64,000 nucleotides of DNA, from the NCBI GenBank assembly GCA_020832905.1, contig JAJHRG010000002.1, positions 124,001-188,000 on the forward strand, given 5' to 3'. The stretch's first letter is position 1. Each line of letters begins with the position of its first letter. The position numbers and the translations under genes are program-made. Of this stretch, positions 10,127-20,148 are shown one piece after another. Source of the stretch: Thermoproteota archaeon (GTDB lineage Archaea; Thermoproteota; Methanomethylicia; Methanomethylicales; Methanomethylicaceae). The notes below the pieces were generated by a model. The model was given only the letters and a program-made list of their open reading frames with translations, made no database searches and was not told where the DNA came from.

Positions 10127-12018
10127 TTTTCATTTTGAAATTCTTCTTCAATAGTTTTAATCTCTACATTACCTTTTTCATAATCTTCTAGTATATTATC
10201 AACAATTTTAGCAATATCAGAAAGACTAGAAATAATATTATTCTTATCCTTATATGAGGAAACAATAAATTTAATTGGTAAAGAATATTTTTGACTTTCT
10301 TTATAGCATTGTATAACATTACTAGGATTTATGTATACAATGAATCTTTTTGAAAAATCCCAAATTTTAGGATCAATTTTCCAATTTTTTAAATACTTTA
10401 CAGGATAAACAATAACATCTGGAAAATTTGATTTCATTATTTTATTTACAATACAATAAAAACCCTTCATTCTTTCTCTTCTTACGTATTTTCCTAATAT
10501 TTGTATATTAATTTCTCTTCCTAATGGTATATCTTTAAATTTTGATATTGCTATTTCTGTAAGTAAATATAATCCATTATTCATATAAATAAATCCATCA
10601 TATAGTAATTCCTTTATTGCTTCTTTTAACTCATACGAATTAAAACCTTTTAATTGAGATTCTATCATGGAAAAAGGAGTAGGTTCTTGAAGTCTTTTGT
10701 AATATAAAAATGAAAGAATAGAAAAACATACTGGAGAAATATCAGGAGCTGGAAGATTTTCTTTTTCATAATTTTTTACTTCTCTTCCATAAATACTTAA
10801 TGAATGTTTTATAACATCTTCAGGATTAGAAATCTTCATATTTGATATATCAATACACATACCTGTATTTACAATTCTTGTTCCTTCTTTTCTTATTAAA
10901 AAAGCCATTTGATGCTTCATTAATGTCATTAAAGTTTCTTTTGTAAAATAACGACATACTGATTTAAAATATTGTTCAAGAGCTTCTGCAGTTTCTGCAC
11001 CTACAGAAAATACTATTAAAGTATCACATAATTGAGGTATTGCATTAGTTATAGTTTTATCTTTTCCTCCATCTCTATCAAATTGTCCTAAATATTGAGC
11101 AGATAATGTTAAATATACTTTATATTTTCTTAATGCTTGAAGTATATCTTTTAATGATTCTGTAACAAATCTATATGCTTCATCTACATATACATAAAAT
11201 GGTCTTCTTTCATTTTCAGGAATATCTTCTCTTGCCATACCTTCTTGATAAATCTTATTAAGTAAAAGAGCTCCAAGAAAATTTGCAACTTCAGTTGTTA
11301 ATCTTCCTTCAGATAAATTAACTAATATGATTTTTCCACTTTCCATACATTCTCTTAAATCTATAGAAGATTTTGGACTATCAAACATAGAAGCTACTAA
11401 TTTTTCTTGAATAAGTCTATATACTTTATTAGTTACAACAGTAGGAGCTTCATCTTTTAATAATGGAAATTCACTTATCCAATACTTTATAACATTTTCA
11501 TCTCTTACATTTGCAAGAAGTCTTCTTCTTTTATCAGGATCAATAAGAATATCATATAAATAACTTAATCTTGGATCTGGTTGCTCCATTACTGCATATA
11601 CTGCATTTAATAATATTCTTTCTAATCTTGGACCCCAAAATTCACCATATAATTTTTTCATTGAATCAACAAAACCCATAGCAATTAGTGCTTTTTTTGA
11701 TGGATCATTACATTCAAGTAAAGAAATTTTGACTACTCTTCCATATTTAATACTTGTTGTTGGATCAATGTATACAACTTTATCCCATTTTTCCTTTGGA
11801 ATTATGGATAATACTTTTTTTACTAAATCTCCATGAGGATCTATTACACATACACCTTCATCATTTTTTATATGTTGATATATTTGAAAGAGCATAAATG
11901 TTGATTTACCAGAACCTGGCATACCAAAAATTGCCATATGTACTCTATCTTCTTTATTTAGTAATATTAATTGATCATTTTCGCTTTTACATAGTATAAA
12001 GCTATCTTTATTATTCAT
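10120..12018 (-). CDS. TraG/VirD4-like (TraD/HerA-type) DNA-transfer ATPase with C-terminal winged-helix-like region
   Basis: 632 aa; Walker A FGMPGSGKST, GVCVIDPHGDL, Walker B YVYVDEAYRFV, LSAQYLGQF. Confidence 0.85.
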   Translation of the reverse strand: MNNKDSFILCKSENDQLILLNKEDRVHMAIFGMPGSGKSTFMLFQIYQHIKNDEGVCVIDPHGDLVKKVLSIIPKEKWDKVVYIDPTTSIKYGRVVKISLLECNDPSKKALIAMGFVDSMKKLYGEFWGPRLERILLNAVYAVMEQPDPRLSYLYDILIDPDKRRRLLANVRDENVIKYWISEFPLLKDEAPTVVTNKVYRLIQEKLVASMFDSPKSSIDLRECMESGKIILVNLSEGRLTTEVANFLGALLLNKIYQEGMAREDIPENERRPFYVYVDEAYRFVTESLKDILQALRKYKVYLTLSAQYLGQFDRDGGKDKTITNAIPQLCDTLIVFSVGAETAEALEQYFKSVCRYFTKETLMTLMKHQMAFLIRKEGTRIVNTGMCIDISNMKISNPEDVIKHSLSIYGREVKNYEKENLPAPDISPVCFSILSFLYYKRLQEPTPFSMIESQLKGFNSYELKEAIKELLYDGFIYMNNGLYLLTEIAISKFKDIPLGREINIQILGKYVRRERMKGFYCIVNKIMKSNFPDVIVYPVKYLKNWKIDPKIWDFSKRFIVYINPSNVIQCYKESQKYSLPIKFIVSSYKDKNNIISSLSDIAKIVDNILEDYEKGNVEIKTIEEEFQNENY

Positions 12019-13012
12019 TTCTTATTCTCACCATTTTCTGAATTGATAATGGTCTTTTCAATGGAATTTCTGGACTTGGAAAGGAAAATATAGATGCTAA
12101 TTCATAATCACTTAATCCAATAGTTTTATATTCCTTTGTAATAATAAGAAATATAAAAGATAATAATGATGCTATAGAACAAGTTATTATTTCATTAGGA
12201 ATAGTTTTAAGAAGAAGTAACTCAAGTATAGAATTAATATTTGATTTTAATAATATTGGTAAAATAAGAATAGAAAGTGGAATATATTTAATGAGAATAG
12301 ATTTATATTTTTGAATATAATGATTTGAAATAGAATACTTAAATTTCCATTTCTTACATTCTTTAATAGAATATTCAATTAAATAATTCATAGATGTTTT
12401 TGAGAAGGATGCAAGAGTTGCTCTTACTGCTTCTTTTGTATTACCATATATGAATATATTACATTTAAAAAGTCTAGAAAGAGATTTTTCATAAATCATT
12501 TCTATTTTCTTTGAATTTATATTTTTCAATTTTGATAAATAAGATGAAATTTCTCTTGAAATTTTTTCACTTGGAGATGCAAATATTTCAACAGCAGTAC
12601 CAAGGGTTAATATAGATGTCATTAGAGAATCTGATGGTATTAATGGATACATATTTGTTTGATTTAATGATTCAGAAAAGCTTTTAGAAATAGGATATGA
12701 AAAATGATTTGCTAAAGTTGCTTCAAGTCTATATCGATATTTTAAATTTGGAGGTTTAGTTTTATGAACTGAAGCTTTTAGTAAAGTACTTGCATATTCT
12801 GCAAAAGGTAGAGCAAAATTATCATCAATTTCTATTAATAATCTAATACAGTATTCCTCATCTCTTTCTATAAATAAACGGAATTTTGTTGGAATAATAG
12901 AAAATAATTGTGAAAAATATTTTGGAGAAAAGTATAATGGATCATTTAAAATTGTTGTATTTGGTAGAATTTCAAGCCACATATTATCACCTCTTATTAT
13001 AAATAAAAGCAA
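12011..13012 (-). CDS. membrane protein of the DNA-transfer locus (likely start ATG 12982)
   Basis: 333 aa, C-terminal TM segments; translationally coupled to the TraG-like gene. Confidence 0.55.
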   Translation of the reverse strand: MLLFIIRGDNMWLEILPNTTILNDPLYFSPKYFSQLFSIIPTKFRLFIERDEEYCIRLLIEIDDNFALPFAEYASTLLKASVHKTKPPNLKYRYRLEATLANHFSYPISKSFSESLNQTNMYPLIPSDSLMTSILTLGTAVEIFASPSEKISREISSYLSKLKNINSKKIEMIYEKSLSRLFKCNIFIYGNTKEAVRATLASFSKTSMNYLIEYSIKECKKWKFKYSISNHYIQKYKSILIKYIPLSILILPILLKSNINSILELLLLKTIPNEIITCSIASLLSFIFLIITKEYKTIGLSDYELASIFSFPSPEIPLKRPLSIQKMVRIRNE

Positions 13013-13616
13013 TTAAATGACCAATAGACATAAGAGTTAAAGTAGAAACAAGAGAAAATTTACTTATGATTATAGAAATAGCATATGTAACTATTATTAT
13101 ACCAGGTATTTCCCATAGTAAAACTATCATAATTGATGCTTTAATAAAACTATACTTTCTTAATAAGAAATTCATTACTGGATTTTTTTCTTCTTCAGTT
13201 TTATAAAACTCCTTTGTGGAATATAGATCCATGAATAAGAAAATACAATAAATAAAAATCATAGGTATAATAAGCCAGTCCATTTTGCTTATTGATAAAG
13301 CAAATAAAAGAGAAAATAAGTTTAGTAGTTTAATTTTATAGTTAGCATTCTTTCCATACTGATAACCTCCATATATTAAACCAAAGAGAATAGCTACTGC
13401 TCCTATAGTTTGAACCATTAGTATTATTTTTTCTATTATTGCTCCAAGTCCTGCTGGTAAGTAGGGATTTGATGAAAGATTTGTAATATTTTGATTTGTA
13501 ATAAAGCTAACTATAGAAGGAGATAAGGATAGTAATATTCCAAATATAAAACATCCTTTTATTATTTCTATACCTCTTTCTTTGGATGCTTCATCTCCCT
13601 TCATTTTTACTCCCAT
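12987..13616 (-). CDS. polytopic membrane protein with VirB2/TrbC-like hydrophobic hairpin
   Basis: 209 aa; GAIIEKIILMVQTIGAVAILFGLIYGGYQYGKNANYKIKLLNLFSLLFAL. Confidence 0.45.
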   Translation of the reverse strand: MGVKMKGDEASKERGIEIIKGCFIFGILLSLSPSIVSFITNQNITNLSSNPYLPAGLGAIIEKIILMVQTIGAVAILFGLIYGGYQYGKNANYKIKLLNLFSLLFALSISKMDWLIIPMIFIYCIFLFMDLYSTKEFYKTEEEKNPVMNFLLRKYSFIKASIMIVLLWEIPGIIIVTYAISIIISKFSLVSTLTLMSIGHLIAFIYNKR

Positions 13617-13721
13617 AATATTTTTGATATAGAGAATTTTATAAACCAGGAAAGCATGATAAGGAAAGATTTATTTACTTTTTTCATTTCCTCTTATTAG
13701 AAATAAAAAGTTGGGAATATA

Positions 13722-14135
13722 ATGAATAAAAAAATTGAAGAGTTAAGTCCTGGATCTAGAGGAATAAACCTATTAGTAAAAGTACTAGAAGTAAATCCAA
13801 GTAAGGAAGTAAAAACAAAAGATGGAAAGACTCATAATGTTGCAGAAGTACTTGTTGGTGATGAAACTGGTTGTGTAATATTAAGTCTTTGGGATGAAAA
13901 TATAGAAAAAGTAAAAGTAGGTCAGACAATTTCAATTAAAAATGGTTATGTCTCATTATTCAAAGGATCAATTAGATTAAATATTGGTCGTTATGGAAAA
14001 TTAGAAGTATCAACAGAAGATTTACCATATATAAATAAGGAAAATAATATTTCTAGTAGACCATATGGTCAAAGAATACCAAGATTTAAACCATTATTTG
14101 AAAATAATTTCAGTAAAAAGAGAAGAAGACATTAA
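13722..14135 (+). CDS. OB-fold single-stranded DNA binding protein (crenarchaeal SSB-like)
   Basis: 137 aa; VLEVNPSKEVKTKDGKTHNVAEVLVGDETGCVILSLWDENI, basic tail KKRRRH. Confidence 0.85.
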   Translation: MNKKIEELSPGSRGINLLVKVLEVNPSKEVKTKDGKTHNVAEVLVGDETGCVILSLWDENIEKVKVGQTISIKNGYVSLFKGSIRLNIGRYGKLEVSTEDLPYINKENNISSRPYGQRIPRFKPLFENNFSKKRRRH

Positions 14136-14162
14136 TTTCTTTCTTCTTTTTTATTGTTATTA

Positions 14163-16013
14163 TTAGAAAGTTTCAGATGGCTTAGAAGTAAAAAGTTGAT
14201 ATTCTTCATCTGAAGTTGCTAAGAATTGAACTCTTATATGTGTATTATCAGTAATAAGTAATCCCTCTCCTTGAGGAAGTTCTACTACAATATCAGCTTC
14301 TTGATCACTTAATCCAAATACTTCTTTTATAAGAGACTTATTAGAATCATCTTGTCTCATTAATATTTTTGTTGAAGAATTCTCTAAAATTGTTCTTCCA
14401 GCTTTAATTTCTGAATGTGTACCTAACATATCAGCTGGTCTTTGTGTATTTATAATTAATATACAATTTCTTTTTCTTCCAAGTCTTGCTACTTTTTCTA
14501 AAAATGTAGCAGCTGATGGTATTTCCATGTATAACCAAGCTTCATCAATAAGAACTAATCTTGGTGTTGCTTTTGTTATTCCAAAAATATTAGGTTTTGA
14601 AATTATTTGCCATATTTTTCCAAAAATAAGCAAAGAAAGAATTTGCTTAATTAGTTTAGATTCTATTTTCCTCATGTTAAATGACATTCTTGAAGTAAAG
14701 ATAATAGGTTCTCCTCTGAATATAAAAGATTCAGGTCCTCTTTTTATTGATGAAAACTTCTCATAAAGATCTTGAGGAAGCTTATTAAAGAGTTCACTTA
14801 AATTTTGAGATGACATTACAATATCACGAATACGAGAAATATCTTTTCTATCATTAAGACCTACAATATCACAAATTATATCTGCTGCTTCACCTTTTTC
14901 AAATAGTATAAGAGGATCAAGTCCAAGTTCCATATTTTCATCTACATGAATTACTTCTCCTCCTAACCACTCAACAAGATAAGTATATTCACCTTCAGGA
15001 TCTATTATATAAAATGGAATATCAGGATAATTTTCAATTAATCTTTTCAATAATATTTTTGATAAAAAAGATTTTCCTGAGCCTGATGTTCCAATTATAC
15101 TAATGTTACTATTCTGTCTTAATAAAGGATTATAAATTACTGGAGCACCAGAGATAACATTAATTCCTAAGAATACTCCTCCAGATTCAATAACTTCACC
15201 AGATACAAAAGGATAGAAAGCACTTAGTGTACTTGTATTCATATAAATAAACTTTCCCTTTCCTTCATAGATTAATCCTTGTATTATTTTAGGAGAATCT
15301 ACTTTAATAAGACGAGAATTAAGTCTATTTATAAGTATTTTAGATTTTTCTTTAAGTTCTTTTTGTGAAGAAGCAATAATTATAAAGTTTATAGAAACTT
15401 TAAATAATTTAGAAATACCCATTATCATTTCATTAATTGTTTTTTCAGCTATTTCTTTTTTTAATAATATTTCTTGATTTGGAGATTTTCTCTTACTTAT
15501 AAAAGATGAAATAATTGCATTTAGTGTTCTCTTATAATTTTCTATTCTTTTTATTGCTTCTTCAGAATCAATAGGAATTATCATAACTTTAATTATATCA
15601 GCAATATCATATGTTTCTGATAAGAAGCCAATAGGAAGTAAAGCAGGAAGCTCATATACAGTAAAACACTTTGCTAATCTTCCATCTTCTAATACTAAAG
15701 AATTCCATTTCTCTATTCTTATATTTGGAATTGGAATTTTTTCTAATTTTTGAAAAATAAAATGATTTGCTTCAAGAATATCATCTATTGGATTATTACT
15801 CTCAATAAAAAAACTAGGATATTCAATTGTTACTATTTTATTATTAATCATAATACCATGCTTTTTCTTCATCATAATTATTTTTATTGGAGAGGATAAG
15901 GAATTAAGTAATAAAATAAAATAATTAATTAATTCATCTTGTTGTCTTTCTGAAAGCATTATGAAATTAGTAGGAATAATTTCATAAAGTACCATTATTA
16001 TTACCTCTAACAT
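14163..16013 (-). CDS. VirB4/CedB-like conjugation ATPase
   Basis: 616 aa; IIGTSGSGKSFLSKILLKRL, PFYIIDPEGEYTYLVEWLGGEV, LVLIDEAWLYM, INTQRPADML. Confidence 0.88.
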   Translation of the reverse strand: MLEVIIMVLYEIIPTNFIMLSERQQDELINYFILLLNSLSSPIKIIMMKKKHGIMINNKIVTIEYPSFFIESNNPIDDILEANHFIFQKLEKIPIPNIRIEKWNSLVLEDGRLAKCFTVYELPALLPIGFLSETYDIADIIKVMIIPIDSEEAIKRIENYKRTLNAIISSFISKRKSPNQEILLKKEIAEKTINEMIMGISKLFKVSINFIIIASSQKELKEKSKILINRLNSRLIKVDSPKIIQGLIYEGKGKFIYMNTSTLSAFYPFVSGEVIESGGVFLGINVISGAPVIYNPLLRQNSNISIIGTSGSGKSFLSKILLKRLIENYPDIPFYIIDPEGEYTYLVEWLGGEVIHVDENMELGLDPLILFEKGEAADIICDIVGLNDRKDISRIRDIVMSSQNLSELFNKLPQDLYEKFSSIKRGPESFIFRGEPIIFTSRMSFNMRKIESKLIKQILSLLIFGKIWQIISKPNIFGITKATPRLVLIDEAWLYMEIPSAATFLEKVARLGRKRNCILIINTQRPADMLGTHSEIKAGRTILENSSTKILMRQDDSNKSLIKEVFGLSDQEADIVVELPQGEGLLITDNTHIRVQFLATSDEEYQLFTSKPSETF

Positions 16014-16635
16014 TAATTAAAATAGAATCTATTGGTGTATCAAATCCCTTAACTGCAATAAGCATATGATATGATCCAATACCACTTGGATAAAACTTTA
16101 TAGAATATACTCCTTTCTCATTAGATTTAGATATAAATATCTTATTATCAATTAATGCATAAAATTTTGTATTTAAAAGTGGAACTTTTGTTTTTGGATT
16201 TTTTAAGATCTCACTTATAGTTACAGATCCATCATTATTCATTACTACTGATATTGATTTATTAGGTGGAATAAATTTACTTAATACCTTTTTTATCTCT
16301 CTTGGTACATCTTCAATAAGTAACATTTGTGAATTATTATATTGCTTTTTTCTTTGTCTTTTTAATTTTAAAAGAATTATTACATATTGCTCTAGTGGAA
16401 TTGTTTTTACTTTTTTCATAGAAATTAATAAAAAGAATAATAAAGGAATTATACTAAGTCCTATTTTAATTTCCATATTAAATGGAATTATCTTATATGA
16501 GAAATAGCTTATAATTATACCAAAAACAATTAAGAGAAATTGTCTTAATGTCATTATGCCTATGGGTGTATCTATAAATGGTTGATTAAAAATAGAAATT
16601 GATTCAAACCAAAGAGTTTGAACTACTTTTACCAT
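15982..16635 (-). CDS. PrgI/VirB3-like membrane protein with C-terminal extracellular-type domain
   Basis: 217 aa; N-terminal TM pair, immediately upstream of and overlapping the VirB4-like gene. Confidence 0.5.
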   Translation of the reverse strand: MVKVVQTLWFESISIFNQPFIDTPIGIMTLRQFLLIVFGIIISYFSYKIIPFNMEIKIGLSIIPLLFFLLISMKKVKTIPLEQYVIILLKLKRQRKKQYNNSQMLLIEDVPREIKKVLSKFIPPNKSISVVMNNDGSVTISEILKNPKTKVPLLNTKFYALIDNKIFISKSNEKGVYSIKFYPSGIGSYHMLIAVKGFDTPIDSILINVRGNNNGTL

Positions 16636-16722
16636 TTTATCACCTTAGAATTTTCTTCTTAAAATGAAGAAAATTCATTCTCTAATACTATATAGAATCC
16701 TGAATTTTATAAAGAAGGAAAA

Positions 16723-18387
16723 TTAGTTATTTATTTCTCTTCTTTTTTGAATAAATTCTACTATTTTATCTGCATTAATTTTTCTATTCTTTAGTGCCAT
16801 AGTCTTTGTTATTGGACTAATTCCATTTAATTCATTAACTAGTGTATTCTGAATTTCTACTTTATCTTCTTTTTTCATATTAATTGTATATTTTTTCCAT
16901 GATTCATATGCTCTTCCTATTCTAGAAAGTAAAATATTTTGTGCTTCAGGATTATCTTTTGTTATTTCTATGATTTGACGTATTCTTTCCTGTATTCTTC
17001 TTCCTACTTCTTCTCTTTCTTTAGGTGTAAGCTTTGTTCTTGTCATTAATTCATATTCTTTTCCAATTATTTCAGGTGGTTTTATTAATAGATTTGTTTT
17101 TACATTTTTAGCAAGAATTTCTACTGCTCTAGAATCTCCTTCAAGTTCATGTGGAATAGTAGCTGCATATAAAATAAGACTATCTGCATATTCTGCTTCA
17201 CTTGTTTTATATTTATTAATAATATTCATTACTTTTCCTGATGATACTATAGGTATATTATGAGAACTAGGTAACACATGTTTAATTGATTCACTTAATG
17301 CTGTAGTAGCACCTATAGTAGAAGCACTTACTTCTTTTAAAATAGCACCTTTAAGTGATAATTCACCAGTTTTAATAGCTGTAGAAAGAGTAGGTAAAAC
17401 TCTTAATCCAGCTATAGTAGAACCTGTAATAACTCCAATACCACTCATTATAGCACCTGTAGTTGCTCCAGTTATTGTACTAGATATAGAAATTACTAAG
17501 GAGCCTAAATGTGGAATTAAAATAGTCATAATTAAAGAGCTAATAAGAAGAATTCCTAATGATATTAATGTCTTCATTAATTCAGATATAGAAGCATTAG
17601 TAATAACACTATATCCAAAAGTAAAGAAGAAAGCAACAATTACTGATGCTAATATTCCACCTATTAATACTTGTATAAGTAAATCTGCAATTCTATCAAC
17701 ATAAGGTATTAATCTCATAACAATTAAAATAGGAATAAGAGCATAAATTATACCTATAAGGAAAATTCTAAAAATTCCCATTATTATTATGCTTATATAT
17801 GTAATTAAAACATAAATAAATAAAAATATATTCATTATTCCTGCTGCTAATATTGATGATGGATCACTTTCTAAAGTCCATTTTACTGATGATGCATAAC
17901 TAAGAATTTCTTCTATGGCATTAGAAGGAATTATTCCATTAGGTGATGGAAATGTTATATAGTTTATTATAGCAGCTATTGCATCATATATTATTGGAAA
18001 TAAATAAATTAATATAATTGATGTAATTGTACCTGTAAGAATTCTAAAAGCAGTTCCTTCACTTATAAGCTTAAAGTTTTGTAGTAAAAAAGAAAAAGCT
18101 GCAATAATTATAAGAAAAGCAAGAAGATAAAAAGCAACAATTCTTGATCCAGCATAAAGATATGTCATAGATTTACCTATCATAAAGTTATAACTACTAT
18201 TAGTAAGAGGAGAAAATCCATAAATACTTTCATCCCAAAATGGACGAGGAATTTCAATTAAAAGTAAATAAATAGATTGTGGTAAATTTAATGCATTTAT
18301 TATTCCTTCAACTAAAGATGGAAAAGCTAAATTTATTATACTTATTATTATAGTAATGATTGGAATAATTGCTAAAAGAGATAACAT
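16723..18387 (-). CDS. VirB6/TrbL/CedA-like polytopic membrane channel protein
   Basis: 554 aa; N-terminal ~330 aa multi-TM, C-terminal soluble charged region; neighbours VirB4-like gene. Confidence 0.65.
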   Translation of the reverse strand: MLSLLAIIPIITIIISIINLAFPSLVEGIINALNLPQSIYLLLIEIPRPFWDESIYGFSPLTNSSYNFMIGKSMTYLYAGSRIVAFYLLAFLIIIAAFSFLLQNFKLISEGTAFRILTGTITSIILIYLFPIIYDAIAAIINYITFPSPNGIIPSNAIEEILSYASSVKWTLESDPSSILAAGIMNIFLFIYVLITYISIIIMGIFRIFLIGIIYALIPILIVMRLIPYVDRIADLLIQVLIGGILASVIVAFFFTFGYSVITNASISELMKTLISLGILLISSLIMTILIPHLGSLVISISSTITGATTGAIMSGIGVITGSTIAGLRVLPTLSTAIKTGELSLKGAILKEVSASTIGATTALSESIKHVLPSSHNIPIVSSGKVMNIINKYKTSEAEYADSLILYAATIPHELEGDSRAVEILAKNVKTNLLIKPPEIIGKEYELMTRTKLTPKEREEVGRRIQERIRQIIEITKDNPEAQNILLSRIGRAYESWKKYTINMKKEDKVEIQNTLVNELNGISPITKTMALKNRKINADKIVEFIQKRREINN

Positions 18388-18405
18388 TTTCTCATTATTA
18401 TTATA

Positions 18406-20148
18406 TTATTTCAAAAATTTAAAGGAGAATTTTCTTAATAAATTATAAGTAATGATTATTACCATTAGTAATAATACTATAATGAAAATTTCATTATTAA
18501 TAGATTCATTAGAATAAAAAGAAATCTCTCCAATTTTTATAATAAGTGAATTTCCCCAAACATCTATAATTTCTGCAAAAATTGTAGTATTTTTATAAAT
18601 ATTTTGAGGTTTTTTAATCCATAGATGATAATTATTTTCTTTAGAATATTTTTGTGTCCAATTTTTATCATAAAAAATAATTTTTGAGTTATTATCCATA
18701 TAAAATAATGATAATTTTTTAATTGCTTGATTTGTAGTTATGTTTATTTCAAACCAAGATGAATAATCTTTAAAATCATTTATTTGAGCTTTTAAATTCA
18801 TATCAATATTAAATTCTTCTTTATTAAAATCAATATAAACAGGTACCCAGCTATTTGTATTAATGATAGTAAAGTTATAAGTACATGATAAAGTTCTTGG
18901 TATAAGAATAAATATTTGAGAGCTATTTGTTTTAATGATTATATCTGTAATATTTATATAATCTTTATTCCATTCTTGAATAAACCATTCATCATTTTCT
19001 GGTGGATTAAAAAGCTCATTAAAGAACTTATCATCATTATAAATTTTAGTTATTAAAATATGAGTTTCATTAAATGAAGAAAAAATATTAGTAGGCATTC
19101 TAATCTTTAAGTAAGGAAGATTAATAGAAGCATTTCTAGTTATAAAGGGAAATTTTGACCAGTAAAGTATTATATTTACATCAAGTTCTTGAATATTAAG
19201 TTTTTCAATATTATAATCAAGTGAAAATAAGAATTTAGCATATCTATTCTTTGATGTAAATACTTTTTCCTCAAAATTTTTAGCTATTGGACCATATTCT
19301 GAACAATTTATATATGCTATATAAATTGATGATTTATTTAAAATAATATTAGTAATAGATTTAATCCAAGATGTTGCATTATCAATAATATCATCTAATG
19401 TAATAGATCTAATATCATAAAACCCCTTTGTAGAAAGTAATTGAAAATCTTTAGATGAATTTATAAAAAGAATAGATTTTCCAATTGTTTTTACTAAATA
19501 TTTATCAATAATAGCTCTTTGTTTTAAATTATGATTAGGACCATTACCATCATATCTTATTAATAATGCTAAATCCATTCTATATGTTGTAATTGCATCT
19601 CCTTTTAAAACTGGATATAATATAAGAGTAAAATTAGGATTATATTCAACAACTTCTAATTGAAATGATTTAGTAATTTTTAATGAATAAGAATCCCAAT
19701 AAATTTTCCATCTCCAATCATAACCTATAATACTTTCATTTTCATATAATGGATATGTTTCATTTAGCCAATATTGATAATGATAAGTAATATAAAAAAT
19801 AATGTTAACTGTATAAATACCAGATGGAATATTTGCAATTGTACAAATTATTTCATTATTTGAAAAATTTACATTACTTATACATTCACTTAAAACTTCA
19901 ATTTTTTCTAATGTATAATAATAATGACATAAGTTTCCATTACTATCATAAAATGTACCATTAGATGGAATAGAATACATTATAATAAAAGAATCTCCTG
20001 GATAAAATGTACCATCTTCATTATTAGTAATAGGAATAATTGAAATTTTTATATCATCTTTATTACAATTAACAAATTGAATTAAATTAAAAATTATTAT
20101 TAAGAAGGAAATAATGAAAATAATTTTATATAATTTCATAAAGATCAT
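18406..20148 (-). CDS. secreted, C-terminally membrane-anchored surface protein
   Basis: 580 aa; N-terminal signal, many N-x-S/T sequons, C-terminal TM plus basic tail. Confidence 0.6.
   Translation of the reverse strand: MIFMKLYKIIFIISFLIIIFNLIQFVNCNKDDIKISIIPITNNEDGTFYPGDSFIIMYSIPSNGTFYDSNGNLCHYYYTLEKIEVLSECISNVNFSNNEIICTIANIPSGIYTVNIIFYITYHYQYWLNETYPLYENESIIGYDWRWKIYWDSYSLKITKSFQLEVVEYNPNFTLILYPVLKGDAITTYRMDLALLIRYDGNGPNHNLKQRAIIDKYLVKTIGKSILFINSSKDFQLLSTKGFYDIRSITLDDIIDNATSWIKSITNIILNKSSIYIAYINCSEYGPIAKNFEEKVFTSKNRYAKFLFSLDYNIEKLNIQELDVNIILYWSKFPFITRNASINLPYLKIRMPTNIFSSFNETHILITKIYNDDKFFNELFNPPENDEWFIQEWNKDYINITDIIIKTNSSQIFILIPRTLSCTYNFTIINTNSWVPVYIDFNKEEFNIDMNLKAQINDFKDYSSWFEINITTNQAIKKLSLFYMDNNSKIIFYDKNWTQKYSKENNYHLWIKKPQNIYKNTTIFAEIIDVWGNSLIIKIGEISFYSNESINNEIFIIVLLLMVIIITYNLLRKFSFKFLK

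Noticed and set aside
14527-14766. 79-aa plus ORF
   Set aside because: Antisense to the VirB4-like ATPase
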